Below the pieces are notes generated by a model, which saw only the letters and a list, made by a program, of their open reading frames with translations, did no database searches and was not told where the DNA came from. A stretch of DNA of 7,987 bases from Rudaea sp. (lineage in GTDB: Bacteria > Pseudomonadota > Gammaproteobacteria > Xanthomonadales > Rhodanobacteraceae): positions 1-7,987 of the forward strand of contig JAICYA010000075.1 of assembly GCA_025934455.1 (NCBI GenBank). Direction: 5' to 3'. How positions within the stretch are numbered: the stretch's first letter is position 1; every line of letters starts with the position of its first letter. The position numbers and the translations under genes are program-made. Shown here one piece after another: positions 1-6,633 of this stretch.

Positions 1-211
1 CGGGATAATCCTGCGCCAGGATATCGTCCACACGCTGTGCGATCCGAGTCGCTTCGTCGTATGCCGTCAACACGACACTGACCGGCGGTGTCAGGTCGGA
101 CCGCATCGGCGTGGTGCCGCGCAGGCGCGCCAATACCGCGACCAGCAGCGCATAGCCGACGTAGGTGTAGGCGACGAGCGTCAGGCTGATCCAGAACACC
201 AGCGCGTTCAT
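1..211 (-). CDS. Family 2 glycosyltransferase, membrane-anchored (N-terminal 70 residues only)
   Basis: This is the start of a gene that runs off the left edge. It opens with ATG at 211-209, overlapping the deacetylase stop as ATGA. There is no clear Shine-Dalgarno sequence, so translational coupling is likely. The 70 visible residues begin with one hydrophobic segment (about residues 4-29, FWISLTLVAYTYVGYALLV). A short linker and the first strand of a GT-A fold follow: VSVVLTAYDEATRIAQRV at about 44-61, where family 2 enzymes usually read VSVIIPAYNE. The next residues (VDDILAQDYP) fit the helix that precedes the DxD region. Members with a membrane anchor ahead of the catalytic domain transfer sugars from nucleotide donors at the cytoplasmic face of the inner membrane. 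The DxD, the catalytic base and any later membrane segments lie outside the window, so donor and product cannot be inferred. The frame is open throughout, and the family call is fairly secure for so short a piece. Confidence 0.8.
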   Translation of the reverse strand, partial: MNALVFWISLTLVAYTYVGYALLVAVLARLRGTTPMRSDLTPPVSVVLTAYDEATRIAQRVDDILAQDYP

Positions 212-981
212 GCGGACAGCAGCCGTCTGCGCAGCGTCTCGTAGCCCCGGTTGCCGAGCGCGCGTTTGACCGACGCCAACGCGGCATAACGCAGCCGCAA
301 CGCGCGCGGCCGCATGCCCTGCCAGCGCACGAGTTGTGTGAATTCGTCCAGCGCGAGATTGCGCGTCACCGCCAGCCGTTGCAGACAGCGTCCGTCCGGG
401 CGTCGACGATTGCAGCCGGGCACGGAGCCGAGCACCTGTTCATAACCGATGCGTCGCGCCAGTTCGAATTCGCGCGCACCGCCGCGGCCGCCCGGAAGCG
501 CAAGCGCGGTAACCCGCACCTGCGTGATGTCTTCGATGCGCCGTTTGCTGTCGCGCAGTTCCGTTTCCAATTCGGCGACGCTCAGCTCGTCCAGATAGCG
601 GTGTGTCAGGGCGTGCGATTGCACGCTCATTCCTGCCGCGACGAGCGTACGCAAGTCCGTGACTGACAGCCGTCCGAGTTGGCCGACGAAATCGGCGGTG
701 ACGAAAAACTCCGCCCGCATGTCGTGCTCGAGCAGCCGCGGCAGCGCGATTTCGAGATTGGAAATATCGCCGTCGTCGAACGTAATGACGACAGCGCGTG
801 GGGCGAGCGCCGAATTCAGCTCACGCAAGCGCAGCGTGCGATAGCCGGTTTGTGCGAGCCGATCGAGCTGCGCATCAAACGCTGGCGGGGTGACGCTGTA
901 CACGCGGTCGAACACGCCGCACGCCGCGATGTCGGCGTGCACGCCGTGATACATCAAGATCGGCAGCGGCACGTCAGCCAT
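208..981 (-). CDS. Polysaccharide deacetylase (NodB/CE4 family), cytoplasmic-looking
   Basis: A 257-residue carbohydrate esterase 4 protein. Members use a metal ion to remove acetyl groups from N- or O-acetylated sugars. The N-terminus carries LMYHGV (residues 9-14). Motif 1 is TFDDG (67-71), with D69 as the expected base and D70 as a metal ligand. Motif 2 is SHALTH (122-127), giving metal ligands H123 and H127; the proline that usually follows is R128. Motif 3 is read as ALPGGRGG (about 161-168), a variant without the FRPP arginine. The tail contains RLAVTRNLALDEF (about 202-214) and an Arg-rich end. There is no signal peptide or membrane segment, so it probably acts in the cytoplasm, perhaps on a lipid-linked or nucleotide-linked sugar; that is inference. 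It lacks the C-terminal DUF3473 extension of the exosortase A-linked deacetylases. The start overlaps the preceding gene by 8 bases, with only a weak purine stretch (GAAAGA) upstream, and the stop overlaps the GT2 start as ATGA. Confidence 0.9.
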   Translation of the reverse strand: MADVPLPILMYHGVHADIAACGVFDRVYSVTPPAFDAQLDRLAQTGYRTLRLRELNSALAPRAVVITFDDGDISNLEIALPRLLEHDMRAEFFVTADFVGQLGRLSVTDLRTLVAAGMSVQSHALTHRYLDELSVAELETELRDSKRRIEDITQVRVTALALPGGRGGAREFELARRIGYEQVLGSVPGCNRRRPDGRCLQRLAVTRNLALDEFTQLVRWQGMRPRALRLRYAALASVKRALGNRGYETLRRRLLSA

Positions 982-2308
982 GGGAAATCTTTCGCGGTTG
1001 GGCGAATCGAGGCAACGGTGGCGCGACGGCCGGTTTCGCGCCGCGTCCGGCGCGCTCCAGTTCGTGCGCCTTCAGGGTCAGACCGAGATAGACCCAGAAA
1101 TATCCGATCATCGGGTAATAGGTGAAACGATCGCCAAAGCAGTTGCCGACGACCAGGGCGACCCACGCTCCGATCATGCCCAGTCCGAGCGCGTAGCCAA
1201 GGCTGCCAGCCGCCGCATCGTGAAACGTGCGCCAGCAGGCTTTGAGTATCGACAACAGCATCCCGATCGCGATGAAAAATCCGATCACGCCCTTTTCCGT
1301 CAGCTCGCGCATGAAGAAGTTGTGCGTGTCGCGTTGCAGCGGATTGATTTCGGGATGGTGGAAGGTGTGATAGCCCGAACCGAACACCGGGTGCTTGGCG
1401 AAATTGTCCCAGGCGATGGCCCAGAACTCGAAACGCATCTCGGTGCTCTCGTCGCGCTTGCCCGCTTCGATCGTGGTGGTGTCGAAGCGTTCCACCACCG
1501 ACCGCGGCAAGTAGCTCGGCAGCAACAGCGCGACCAGCAACAGCGGCAAAAACATCTTCCAGCGCGCGCGCCACAGCAAGATCACGGTGGACACGCCCAG
1601 CATCAGCGCGACATAGCCGGTGCGCGAATACGTCCACAGCACGCCAAGCGCCACACAGACGATTCCGCCCACCAGCAAGACGCGCCAGTGCAACGACCAC
1701 TTCGTGGCGAGCACCAGCGCGACGAGCAGGATCGTCATCATCACGCAGAACGCCGAGAATTCGTTGGCGCCGAGCAGCGAGAATGTGCCATCGATGCGCA
1801 ACGCGTCGTCGTAGTGCCAGCTCTGCACGCTGGCATGCTGATCGAGCGTGACCCGGAGCATGTACGGCAGCGGCAGCAACATGACGAAGATGAAGCGCCG
1901 CACCGTGTCCCAGTTCGTTACGCTCATCTGCACCAGGAACATCAACATGACGGCGAACATCGAGTCCTTGAGGTCGCCGAAGTGCTCCTGCGTGTTGGTC
2001 ACGTGCGCATAGCCGATGAAAAGCGAAACGCAGGCGTAGGCGACATACGCGAACACCCACGTCTGCACGCTGCTCCAGCGCGTGATTGTGCCGCGGCAAC
2101 GCCACGCGCCGAACAGCGACAGGACGAAGCCGACATTCACAAAGTTCAGACCACCGCCGCCATTCGGCAGGTAGCCGGTTTGCAGGTTCTGCAACGGCAG
2201 CAGCAGCAGGAACGCGTACAACAGCCAGTTGTTGCGCACGCTTGCGGCCACCGGCGCCGCGGCCGTCGTTTGCAAAGCCTGCCGAAGTTCAAGCTGCCGC
2301 GCGTTCAT
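974..2308 (-). CDS. O-antigen ligase / Wzy-like polymerase family integral membrane protein
   Basis: A 444-residue protein with roughly 11-12 hydrophobic segments. The clearest are near residues 27-41, 54-70, 82-101, 114-130, 137-152, 183-201, 208-226, 229-246, 252-266, 338-356, 368-389 and 398-412. The Wzy_C/WaaL signature region is present: YSRTGYVAL (227-235) between two membrane segments, then a long hydrophilic loop (about 267-337). That loop carries HPVFGSGYHTFHH and THNFFMRELTEKG, the last containing H329 at the usual conserved histidine position. Family members transfer or polymerise undecaprenyl-linked glycans on the periplasmic side of the inner membrane. Sequence alone does not separate polymerase from ligase; in an EPS operon either is plausible, including the O-glycosylation ligases found near exosortases. 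The ATG at 2308 was chosen because GAGG lies 6 bases upstream (2318-2315) and the protein then begins just before the first membrane segment. The open frame extends upstream to 2905, but that part is antisense-like low-quality sequence within the GT4 gene. The gene overlaps the preceding gene by 20 bases. Confidence 0.88.
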   Translation of the reverse strand: MNARQLELRQALQTTAAAPVAASVRNNWLLYAFLLLLPLQNLQTGYLPNGGGGLNFVNVGFVLSLFGAWRCRGTITRWSSVQTWVFAYVAYACVSLFIGYAHVTNTQEHFGDLKDSMFAVMLMFLVQMSVTNWDTVRRFIFVMLLPLPYMLRVTLDQHASVQSWHYDDALRIDGTFSLLGANEFSAFCVMMTILLVALVLATKWSLHWRVLLVGGIVCVALGVLWTYSRTGYVALMLGVSTVILLWRARWKMFLPLLLVALLLPSYLPRSVVERFDTTTIEAGKRDESTEMRFEFWAIAWDNFAKHPVFGSGYHTFHHPEINPLQRDTHNFFMRELTEKGVIGFFIAIGMLLSILKACWRTFHDAAAGSLGYALGLGMIGAWVALVVGNCFGDRFTYYPMIGYFWVYLGLTLKAHELERAGRGAKPAVAPPLPRFAQPRKISHG

Positions 2309-3416
2309 GGTTTGCCTCGAACTCGCGATAAACGGCAGCGTATGCCGCGGCCATGCGTTCGACCGAGTAACGTTCGACCACCCGTTCGCGCAACGCGTGC
2401 GTGGGTTGTGGACACCTGCCGGTATCGAGCATCGCTTGGGCAAGCGCCGCCGGATCGCCCGCAGCGACCAGCTGCACGTCCAATCCGGCCAAGACGTTGG
2501 CGACCTCGCCAACGCACGTGGCCACGATCCGGCATTGCATCGCCATCGCCTCGAGCAGAGCCAGGGGCAGCCCTTCGTAAAGCGATGGCAACACGAACAC
2601 ATCGAGCATCCGGTAGAACGATTCGAGGCTCTTGCGCGAGCCGACGAATCGCACGCGATCGGCGATCCCAAGTTCTCCGGCGCGGCGCAGCGCCGGTTCG
2701 CGCAAATGGCCGCCGCCGGCGACGACGAGCACCGCCTGTGGCATCTGCGCGACCACTTGCGCAAATGCCTCGATGAGCCCGAGCGGATTTTTCTGCTCGG
2801 TGAGGCGCATGGCCGAACCAAAAACGACAGCGCCGGGCTCAATGCCGAATTCCCAGCGCGGTATGGCAACCGCCGTCGGCGCGAAACGGGCCGTGTCGAT
2901 GCCATTCTCGATCAAACGGATATTTTGCGCGCGTGTGCCGGTCTGAACGAGGTTGGCGCGCATGGCATCGGCAACGATGCAGACCCTCTCGAAACGGACC
3001 ATCAGCACCAGTTCGAGGTGATGATAAAAACGCAAGGCGGGCGTCGACGCGAACTGGCCATGCATCGTGGCAATGATCGGATTCTTGCGCCTGCCGCGTG
3101 CAAGCCAGGCGTGGACCGCGCTCTTGTAATCGTGCACGTGCAAGATCGCGCGTGGTGACTCCGTCAACGCTTCGCGCAGTGCCGCAAGTGTGGCGAAGTC
3201 GAAGCGGCCGCGGCAGGGTATGCGACGACTCGATATGCCGGTCGCGTCGGCGTTGCTCCACAACTCCTGTTCGTCGGTATATTGGTTGTCCAGACACAGC
3301 AGTGTGCAGTCGATACCGAATTTCTTCGATGCCGGTATCAGGCCGAGAATCACGTATTCGGCGCCATACAGTCCAGCGCTCGAGCGCACATGCAGCACAT
3401 GCAAGTCAGTTTCCAT
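2289..3416 (-). CDS. GT4 family glycosyltransferase (second of a tandem pair)
   Basis: A 375-residue GT-B fold retaining glycosyltransferase. The N-terminal acceptor domain begins LHVLHVRSSAGLYGAE (5-20), with the glycine-rich loop followed by GAE. The hinge and C-terminal domain follow at IENGIDTARF (169-178). The donor-binding motifs are SAMRLTEQKN (201-210), giving R204 and K209, and the EX7E pair E281 and E289 in LYEGLPLALLEAM. These match the PF13439 plus PF00534 arrangement. It should add a sugar from a nucleotide donor to the growing lipid-linked repeat unit in the cytoplasm; donor and linkage cannot be read from sequence. The ATG at 3416 was preferred over an upstream in-frame start because GAGGA sits 8 bases before it (3429-3425) and the first beta strand then starts at once. 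It overlaps the preceding GT4 gene by 11 bases and the following gene by 20. It shares only the fold motifs with its neighbour, so a recent duplication is unlikely. Confidence 0.92.
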   Translation of the reverse strand: METDLHVLHVRSSAGLYGAEYVILGLIPASKKFGIDCTLLCLDNQYTDEQELWSNADATGISSRRIPCRGRFDFATLAALREALTESPRAILHVHDYKSAVHAWLARGRRKNPIIATMHGQFASTPALRFYHHLELVLMVRFERVCIVADAMRANLVQTGTRAQNIRLIENGIDTARFAPTAVAIPRWEFGIEPGAVVFGSAMRLTEQKNPLGLIEAFAQVVAQMPQAVLVVAGGGHLREPALRRAGELGIADRVRFVGSRKSLESFYRMLDVFVLPSLYEGLPLALLEAMAMQCRIVATCVGEVANVLAGLDVQLVAAGDPAALAQAMLDTGRCPQPTHALRERVVERYSVERMAAAYAAVYREFEANHERAAA

Positions 3417-4551
3417 CCGACAATTCCTCGTACAGGCGCTGGTACGCAGCGGACATCGCCGCAAGCGAATGGTCGCGCTGCACTTGCTCTCGCGCCGCCG
3501 TGCCCATTGCCACGCGCCGGGATGGCGCGGCGACCAGCTCACTCAGCGCCCGCGCCAACGCCTGCGGATCGGCTGCGGGCACGAGGATTCCCATGGATTG
3601 CGAGCGCACCAGCTCGGCATTGCCGCCGACAGCCGTGGCCACTACCGCAACGGCGCAAGCCTGCGCTTCGAGGATGGCATTGGACATGCCTTCGCTGCGC
3701 GAGGCCAACACGAAGATATCCAGCGCCGGCAGAATCTGTTCGACATCGCCGCGCGGGCCAAGAAAACTTACCGATGGCGCGACACCGAGTGAGTCGATCT
3801 GGCGCTCGAGCTGCGGGCGCAGCGGGCCGTGTCCAACGAGCAACAGGCGAACCTGCGGATATCCGCGCCACACCTGCGCGAACGCTTCGATCAGAGTTGC
3901 ATGCTGTTTGACTTCCGTGAAGCTGGCGACGCAACCGATCAGGCATTCGTCGTCGCCGAAGCCGAGCATCGCACGCAGGCGCGCGCGCGCGCCTGCGTCG
4001 ATGGGCCGAAAACGTTGCGTATCCACACCGTTGGGAATCGTCACGCAACGCGCGCTTGGCACATGGTCGTGCGCGACGAGGGCTTCGGCGACGGCCCGGC
4101 TGGGTGCCACAATGCGGTCGAAACGCGCATTCGCATAGCGGAAAAAAGCACGCAGACGCCGCGTCTTGTTGAAGCCCATATCGCGCCGGTTCGAGATCCG
4201 GTGCAGGCCATGGCGTCTTGGCAAGCACGCGCAAATCAGATCCGATTTCTCATGCTGCGACTGCACGATGTCGTAGCGACGGCGCAACACGCGGCCACAC
4301 ACGCGGCGGAATGCGGCGATGCCGGCCGGCGCATAGATCGCCTCGACCGGCAAATAGCTCAAGCGAACGCCGTCGAGCCGCGCTACGCGCTGCTGCGGGT
4401 GCGGTCGTGCGGCGAGTTGCACCACATCCACCGCGTAACGATCGCGCGGCAGATTGGCAAGCAGGTTGCGCAGGAAACGTTCGCTGCCGCCGGCTCCGAG
4501 GATCGCCGTGTCGGTCAAGATCAGCAGCCGTGTTCGCTTCGTCGCGGCCAT
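3406..4551 (-). CDS. GT4 family glycosyltransferase (first of a tandem pair)
   Basis: A 381-residue GT-B glycosyltransferase. The N-terminal half has AILGAGGSERFLRNLL (16-31), the glycine-rich acceptor-domain loop. A basic segment, ISNRRDMGFNKTRRLR, runs at 119-134, and IPNGVDTQRF (172-181) marks the domain hinge. In the C-terminal donor domain, K215 lies in CVASFTEVKQH, the HGPL turn is at about 241-244, and the EX7E pair is E287 and E295 in SEGMSNAILEAQ. The arginine commonly found five residues before the lysine is S210 here, a substitution I believe also occurs in other members. It should act in the cytoplasm on the lipid-linked repeat unit; the sugar specificity is unknown. The start ATG at 4551 shares one base with the TGA of the preceding barrel gene (TGATG), so re-initiation by the same ribosome is likely; no good Shine-Dalgarno sequence is seen. 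The open frame upstream to 5082 is a shadow of the barrel gene. The interdomain linker is encoded by a perfect 26-bp palindrome. Confidence 0.92.
   Translation of the reverse strand: MAATKRTRLLILTDTAILGAGGSERFLRNLLANLPRDRYAVDVVQLAARPHPQQRVARLDGVRLSYLPVEAIYAPAGIAAFRRVCGRVLRRRYDIVQSQHEKSDLICACLPRRHGLHRISNRRDMGFNKTRRLRAFFRYANARFDRIVAPSRAVAEALVAHDHVPSARCVTIPNGVDTQRFRPIDAGARARLRAMLGFGDDECLIGCVASFTEVKQHATLIEAFAQVWRGYPQVRLLLVGHGPLRPQLERQIDSLGVAPSVSFLGPRGDVEQILPALDIFVLASRSEGMSNAILEAQACAVAVVATAVGGNAELVRSQSMGILVPAADPQALARALSELVAAPSRRVAMGTAAREQVQRDHSLAAMSAAYQRLYEELSDGN
3973..3998. repeat. Perfect 26-bp palindrome with alternating GC core
   Basis: Arms ACGCAGG and CCTGCGT flank a 12-base alternating CG tract (3980-3991). 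All 13 pairs about the centre between 3985 and 3986 match, and the symmetry breaks at 3972/3999. It lies within the first GT4 gene and encodes D185-R193 (Ala/Arg alternation) just after the domain hinge. It could form a hairpin in mRNA or a cruciform or Z-form stretch in DNA. Whether it has a function is unknown; GC-rich coding bias may explain part of it. Confidence 0.8.
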
Positions 4552-5849
4552 CAGCGTCGGAAGATCAACGTCAGGAAAAACAGGTTTTCGGCAAATCCCT
4601 GATCGAGCGCAGTACTGCGGCGTAGATTGCGAATCAGGTCGACGCGCGTGCTCCAGTGGCGCGACAGTTGGTCGACGAAGCTCACGTCGTAACGCACGTC
4701 CTCGTCGCGGCGTTGGACGAAAACGTAGTTGCGGGTTTCCTGCGTTACGTCGAAGGCGAGCGTCCACAACGGCCGCGGGCGATAGGAAAATCCCGCAACG
4801 ACGCCGTGTACCTTCTGATCGAGGCTGGCGTCGATCGCGTAGTCGAGCTTTTCGTAGTACGGATTGGCATGCAATTGAAAGCGCACGGCATGCCAGACGT
4901 AGTCCACGTATGCGCGTTGTTCGAGATATGCCTGCGAGGTGATCGGCAGCGAGCCCACGGCCAGCGCACTGCCAAAAGGCGGCGCAATCAGAGCGGTCGG
5001 ATCCACGACCATGTCCTGCGCGGCGTCGGAGATCTGTCGGGCGAAGCCGGCTGCCAGCGTGTTGTGAGGCGACGCTCGCCACGTGACCTCACCGCGTGCC
5101 AGCAGTGCCGATTGGTCGCCCGCGTCGGTATAGTTTAGCCGCGAGTTGCCGATGCTGAGATCGAGATCGATGTCGCTCGAATTGTGCCGATAACGCACAA
5201 ACGCATCGGCACGATCGTAGTCCGGACCACCGTTCGGGTCGGTGAAATGCACCTGTTGATACACGATGTTGGCGGACAGCGAAGACAGCGGCGACAGATT
5301 GCGGGTCGCGCGCAAGGCGCCGAGTGCGCGGTCGGAATCGAATTCCGTGGTTTTCGAGGCGACGCTATTGGTGAAGCGCAGGTCCGCTTCGCCGTGCAAC
5401 GCGCCAGGCAAGCGGAATTGCAACGTGGGGCCGAGCGTGGCGACATTGGTCTGCTGCTGGTTGCCCGGCGCATTCGCGGCGAAAAGGTCGACCGGTTGCA
5501 CTGCCGCGTAATCCTCGAAATCGAAACTGAGCCGCTGCGGCAGAATCGTCCAGGTGGCGATGCCGGCAAGCTGCTCGCGTACTTCGTTGTCGAAGGCGCC
5601 GCCGAGATAGTCGCGATCCTCGATCTGGCCGATGGCGCGGGCTTGGATATCGGCTCCATCCTCGCGCAGATCGAAATTGACGCGCGGAATCAAAATCCAT
5701 TGCTCGACCGGGTCGAGCGCACTTTCGTTGACGTTGTCGCTGTACCCCAACGCAGCCTCAAGCGAATAGTCCAGCTGGAACGCGCAAGCGGAGCTCGATA
5801 TCAGCAATGCGGACAATGCAATGAGGCGCGGGCGGTGGCGTGTCGACAT
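4551..5849 (-). CDS. Predicted outer-membrane beta-barrel protein of EPS export (EpsL / PEP-CTERM-associated type)
   Basis: A 432-residue protein with a type I signal peptide: basic MSTRHRPR, a hydrophobic run LIALSALLI, then ACA before FQLDYSLE, with cleavage predicted after residue 23. The mature part alternates polar and hydrophobic residues in many short strands rich in aromatics, for example LEAALGYSDNVNES near 30-43, LRFTNSVASKT, ANIVYQQVHF and VRFQLHANPYYEKLDY. It ends in LTLIFRR, close to the usual terminal phenylalanine of outer-membrane barrels. The opening GYSDNVN and the position after the chain-length and kinase genes resemble the EpsL or TIGR03016-type barrels of exosortase-linked EPS loci. 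I have not been able to test this by a profile search. A role as export pore or outer-membrane anchor for the polymer is inferred. The ATG at 5849 was chosen because GGAG lies 5 bases upstream (5858-5855) and a clean signal peptide follows; the 78 residues before it in frame are a shadow of the kinase gene. The gap from the previous gene is 10 bases, the only real gap in the window. Confidence 0.85.
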   Translation of the reverse strand: MSTRHRPRLIALSALLISSSACAFQLDYSLEAALGYSDNVNESALDPVEQWILIPRVNFDLREDGADIQARAIGQIEDRDYLGGAFDNEVREQLAGIATWTILPQRLSFDFEDYAAVQPVDLFAANAPGNQQQTNVATLGPTLQFRLPGALHGEADLRFTNSVASKTTEFDSDRALGALRATRNLSPLSSLSANIVYQQVHFTDPNGGPDYDRADAFVRYRHNSSDIDLDLSIGNSRLNYTDAGDQSALLARGEVTWRASPHNTLAAGFARQISDAAQDMVVDPTALIAPPFGSALAVGSLPITSQAYLEQRAYVDYVWHAVRFQLHANPYYEKLDYAIDASLDQKVHGVVAGFSYRPRPLWTLAFDVTQETRNYVFVQRRDEDVRYDVSFVDQLSRHWSTRVDLIRNLRRSTALDQGFAENLFFLTLIFRR

Positions 5850-5854
5850 GTCGG

Positions 5855-5858
5855 CTCC
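5855..5858 (-). promoter_or_regulatory. Ribosome binding site of the beta-barrel gene
   Basis: GGAG read on the minus strand, 5 bases ahead of the ATG at 5849-5847. It falls in the only intergenic gap of the window and decides this start over in-frame upstream starts as far as 6083. Confidence 0.65.
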
Positions 5859-5859
5859 G

Positions 5860-6633
5860 CTACGGCGGGTAATTGAATACCACTCCCGCGATCTTTGCCG
5901 GATCCAGACCGAAGACCGCCTGATCGATCGTGGCGGCGGTATCGCGCCCATAGGCGGCGACGACGACAATATAGTCGGCGAGGTCGGCAAGAACATGGGC
6001 ATCCGGAGCGCTGCGCAGCGCCGGCGCGTCGAGCACGATGTAATGGTTCGCATAGCGTTCGCGCAGAGCGTCGAGCAGCGCACGCATGCGCGGCGAAGAA
6101 AAGCATTCGGCGCTGGTTTCCGGCGGATGACCGGCCGGAATCAGTCGCACGCGCGCCACGCCGGTATCGTAGAGAACGTGATCGAGGTCGCTGCCGCTGC
6201 GCCCCAGATAATCGCCGAGTCCTGCGTCCGGCGTCACGCCGAGCGCGCTGTGCTGCGCCGGCCGGCGCAAATTGCAATCGATCAGCACGACAGGCTTGCT
6301 TTCGTCGAAGGCGAACGCGGCCGCGAGATTGCGCGCCATGAAGCTGCCGCCCGAACCGGAACTCACCGCGACCACCAGCGTCTTGAAGATATCGTCCCCC
6401 GCGAGCGCAAGCAGGCGCATGCGCAGCTTGCGGAATGCGTCGGTCGGTCCGCGCACGCTGAGATCGCGATGAATGAGATGGCTGTCCTCAAGTTCGCGTT
6501 TACTCAGCGCGCGAGGTTCGATCGGGTGTGCTCCGTTGCGGGAGGCGGAGAGGCGCTTGATCGGCACGGCGTTATGCAACATCGGCGCTGCGCGCAAACC
6601 ATCGCGCAGGATGCTCTTGGTCTCGAACTTCAT
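5860..6633 (-). CDS. BY-kinase / CpsD-like P-loop protein with degenerate nucleotide-binding motifs
   Basis: A 257-residue protein with the layout of the cytoplasmic bacterial tyrosine kinases that pair with chain-length proteins. PTDAFRKLRMRLL (63-75) matches the conserved segment ahead of the P-loop. SSGSGGSFMARNLA (91-104) sits where Walker A belongs, VVLIDCNLRRP (115-125) where Walker A' belongs, and IVLDAPAL (199-206) where Walker B belongs. IPAGHPPETSAECFSSPRMRALL (165-187) is typical of the family. Key residues differ. The Walker A lysine is G96 (codon 6348-6346 reads GGC). The second Walker A' aspartate is N121, although D119 and D202 remain. The chain stops at FNYPP with no C-terminal tyrosine cluster, so neither ATP-dependent kinase activity nor the usual autophosphorylation is expected. 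It may act as a structural partner of the chain-length protein. The ATG at 6633 overlaps the preceding stop as ATGA; the frame upstream to 6711 is a shadow. Confidence 0.87.
   Translation of the reverse strand: MKFETKSILRDGLRAAPMLHNAVPIKRLSASRNGAHPIEPRALSKRELEDSHLIHRDLSVRGPTDAFRKLRMRLLALAGDDIFKTLVVAVSSGSGGSFMARNLAAAFAFDESKPVVLIDCNLRRPAQHSALGVTPDAGLGDYLGRSGSDLDHVLYDTGVARVRLIPAGHPPETSAECFSSPRMRALLDALRERYANHYIVLDAPALRSAPDAHVLADLADYIVVVAAYGRDTAATIDQAVFGLDPAKIAGVVFNYPP

Noticed and set aside
933..946. 14-bp palindrome CGGCGTGCACGCCG within the deacetylase gene
   Set aside because: Too short to stand out in this base composition, and no operator context.
980..2776. Long plus-strand open frame of 598 codons opposite the ligase-like gene
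   Set aside because: Its composition is rich in Arg, Gln and His with no recognisable motif. It lies antisense to a well-supported membrane protein and part of a GT4 gene, a common artefact in GC-rich DNA.
2309..2905. Upstream extension of the ligase-like gene to an ATG at 2905
   Set aside because: The extra 199 residues are out of frame with the clear GT4 protein covering the same bases and look like Arg/Ser-rich shadow sequence. A Shine-Dalgarno sequence and a sensible N-terminus support 2308.
5770..5795. Possible lipobox (SSAC) in the barrel signal peptide
   Set aside because: The residue three before the cysteine is serine, not Leu/Val/Ile, and ACA followed by F is a good type I cleavage site in a barrel protein.
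6254..6269. Perfect 16-bp palindrome TGCGCCGGCCGGCGCA
   Set aside because: A palindrome of this length is near chance expectation in 8 kb of GC-rich DNA, and it lies within coding sequence next to the Walker A' region.
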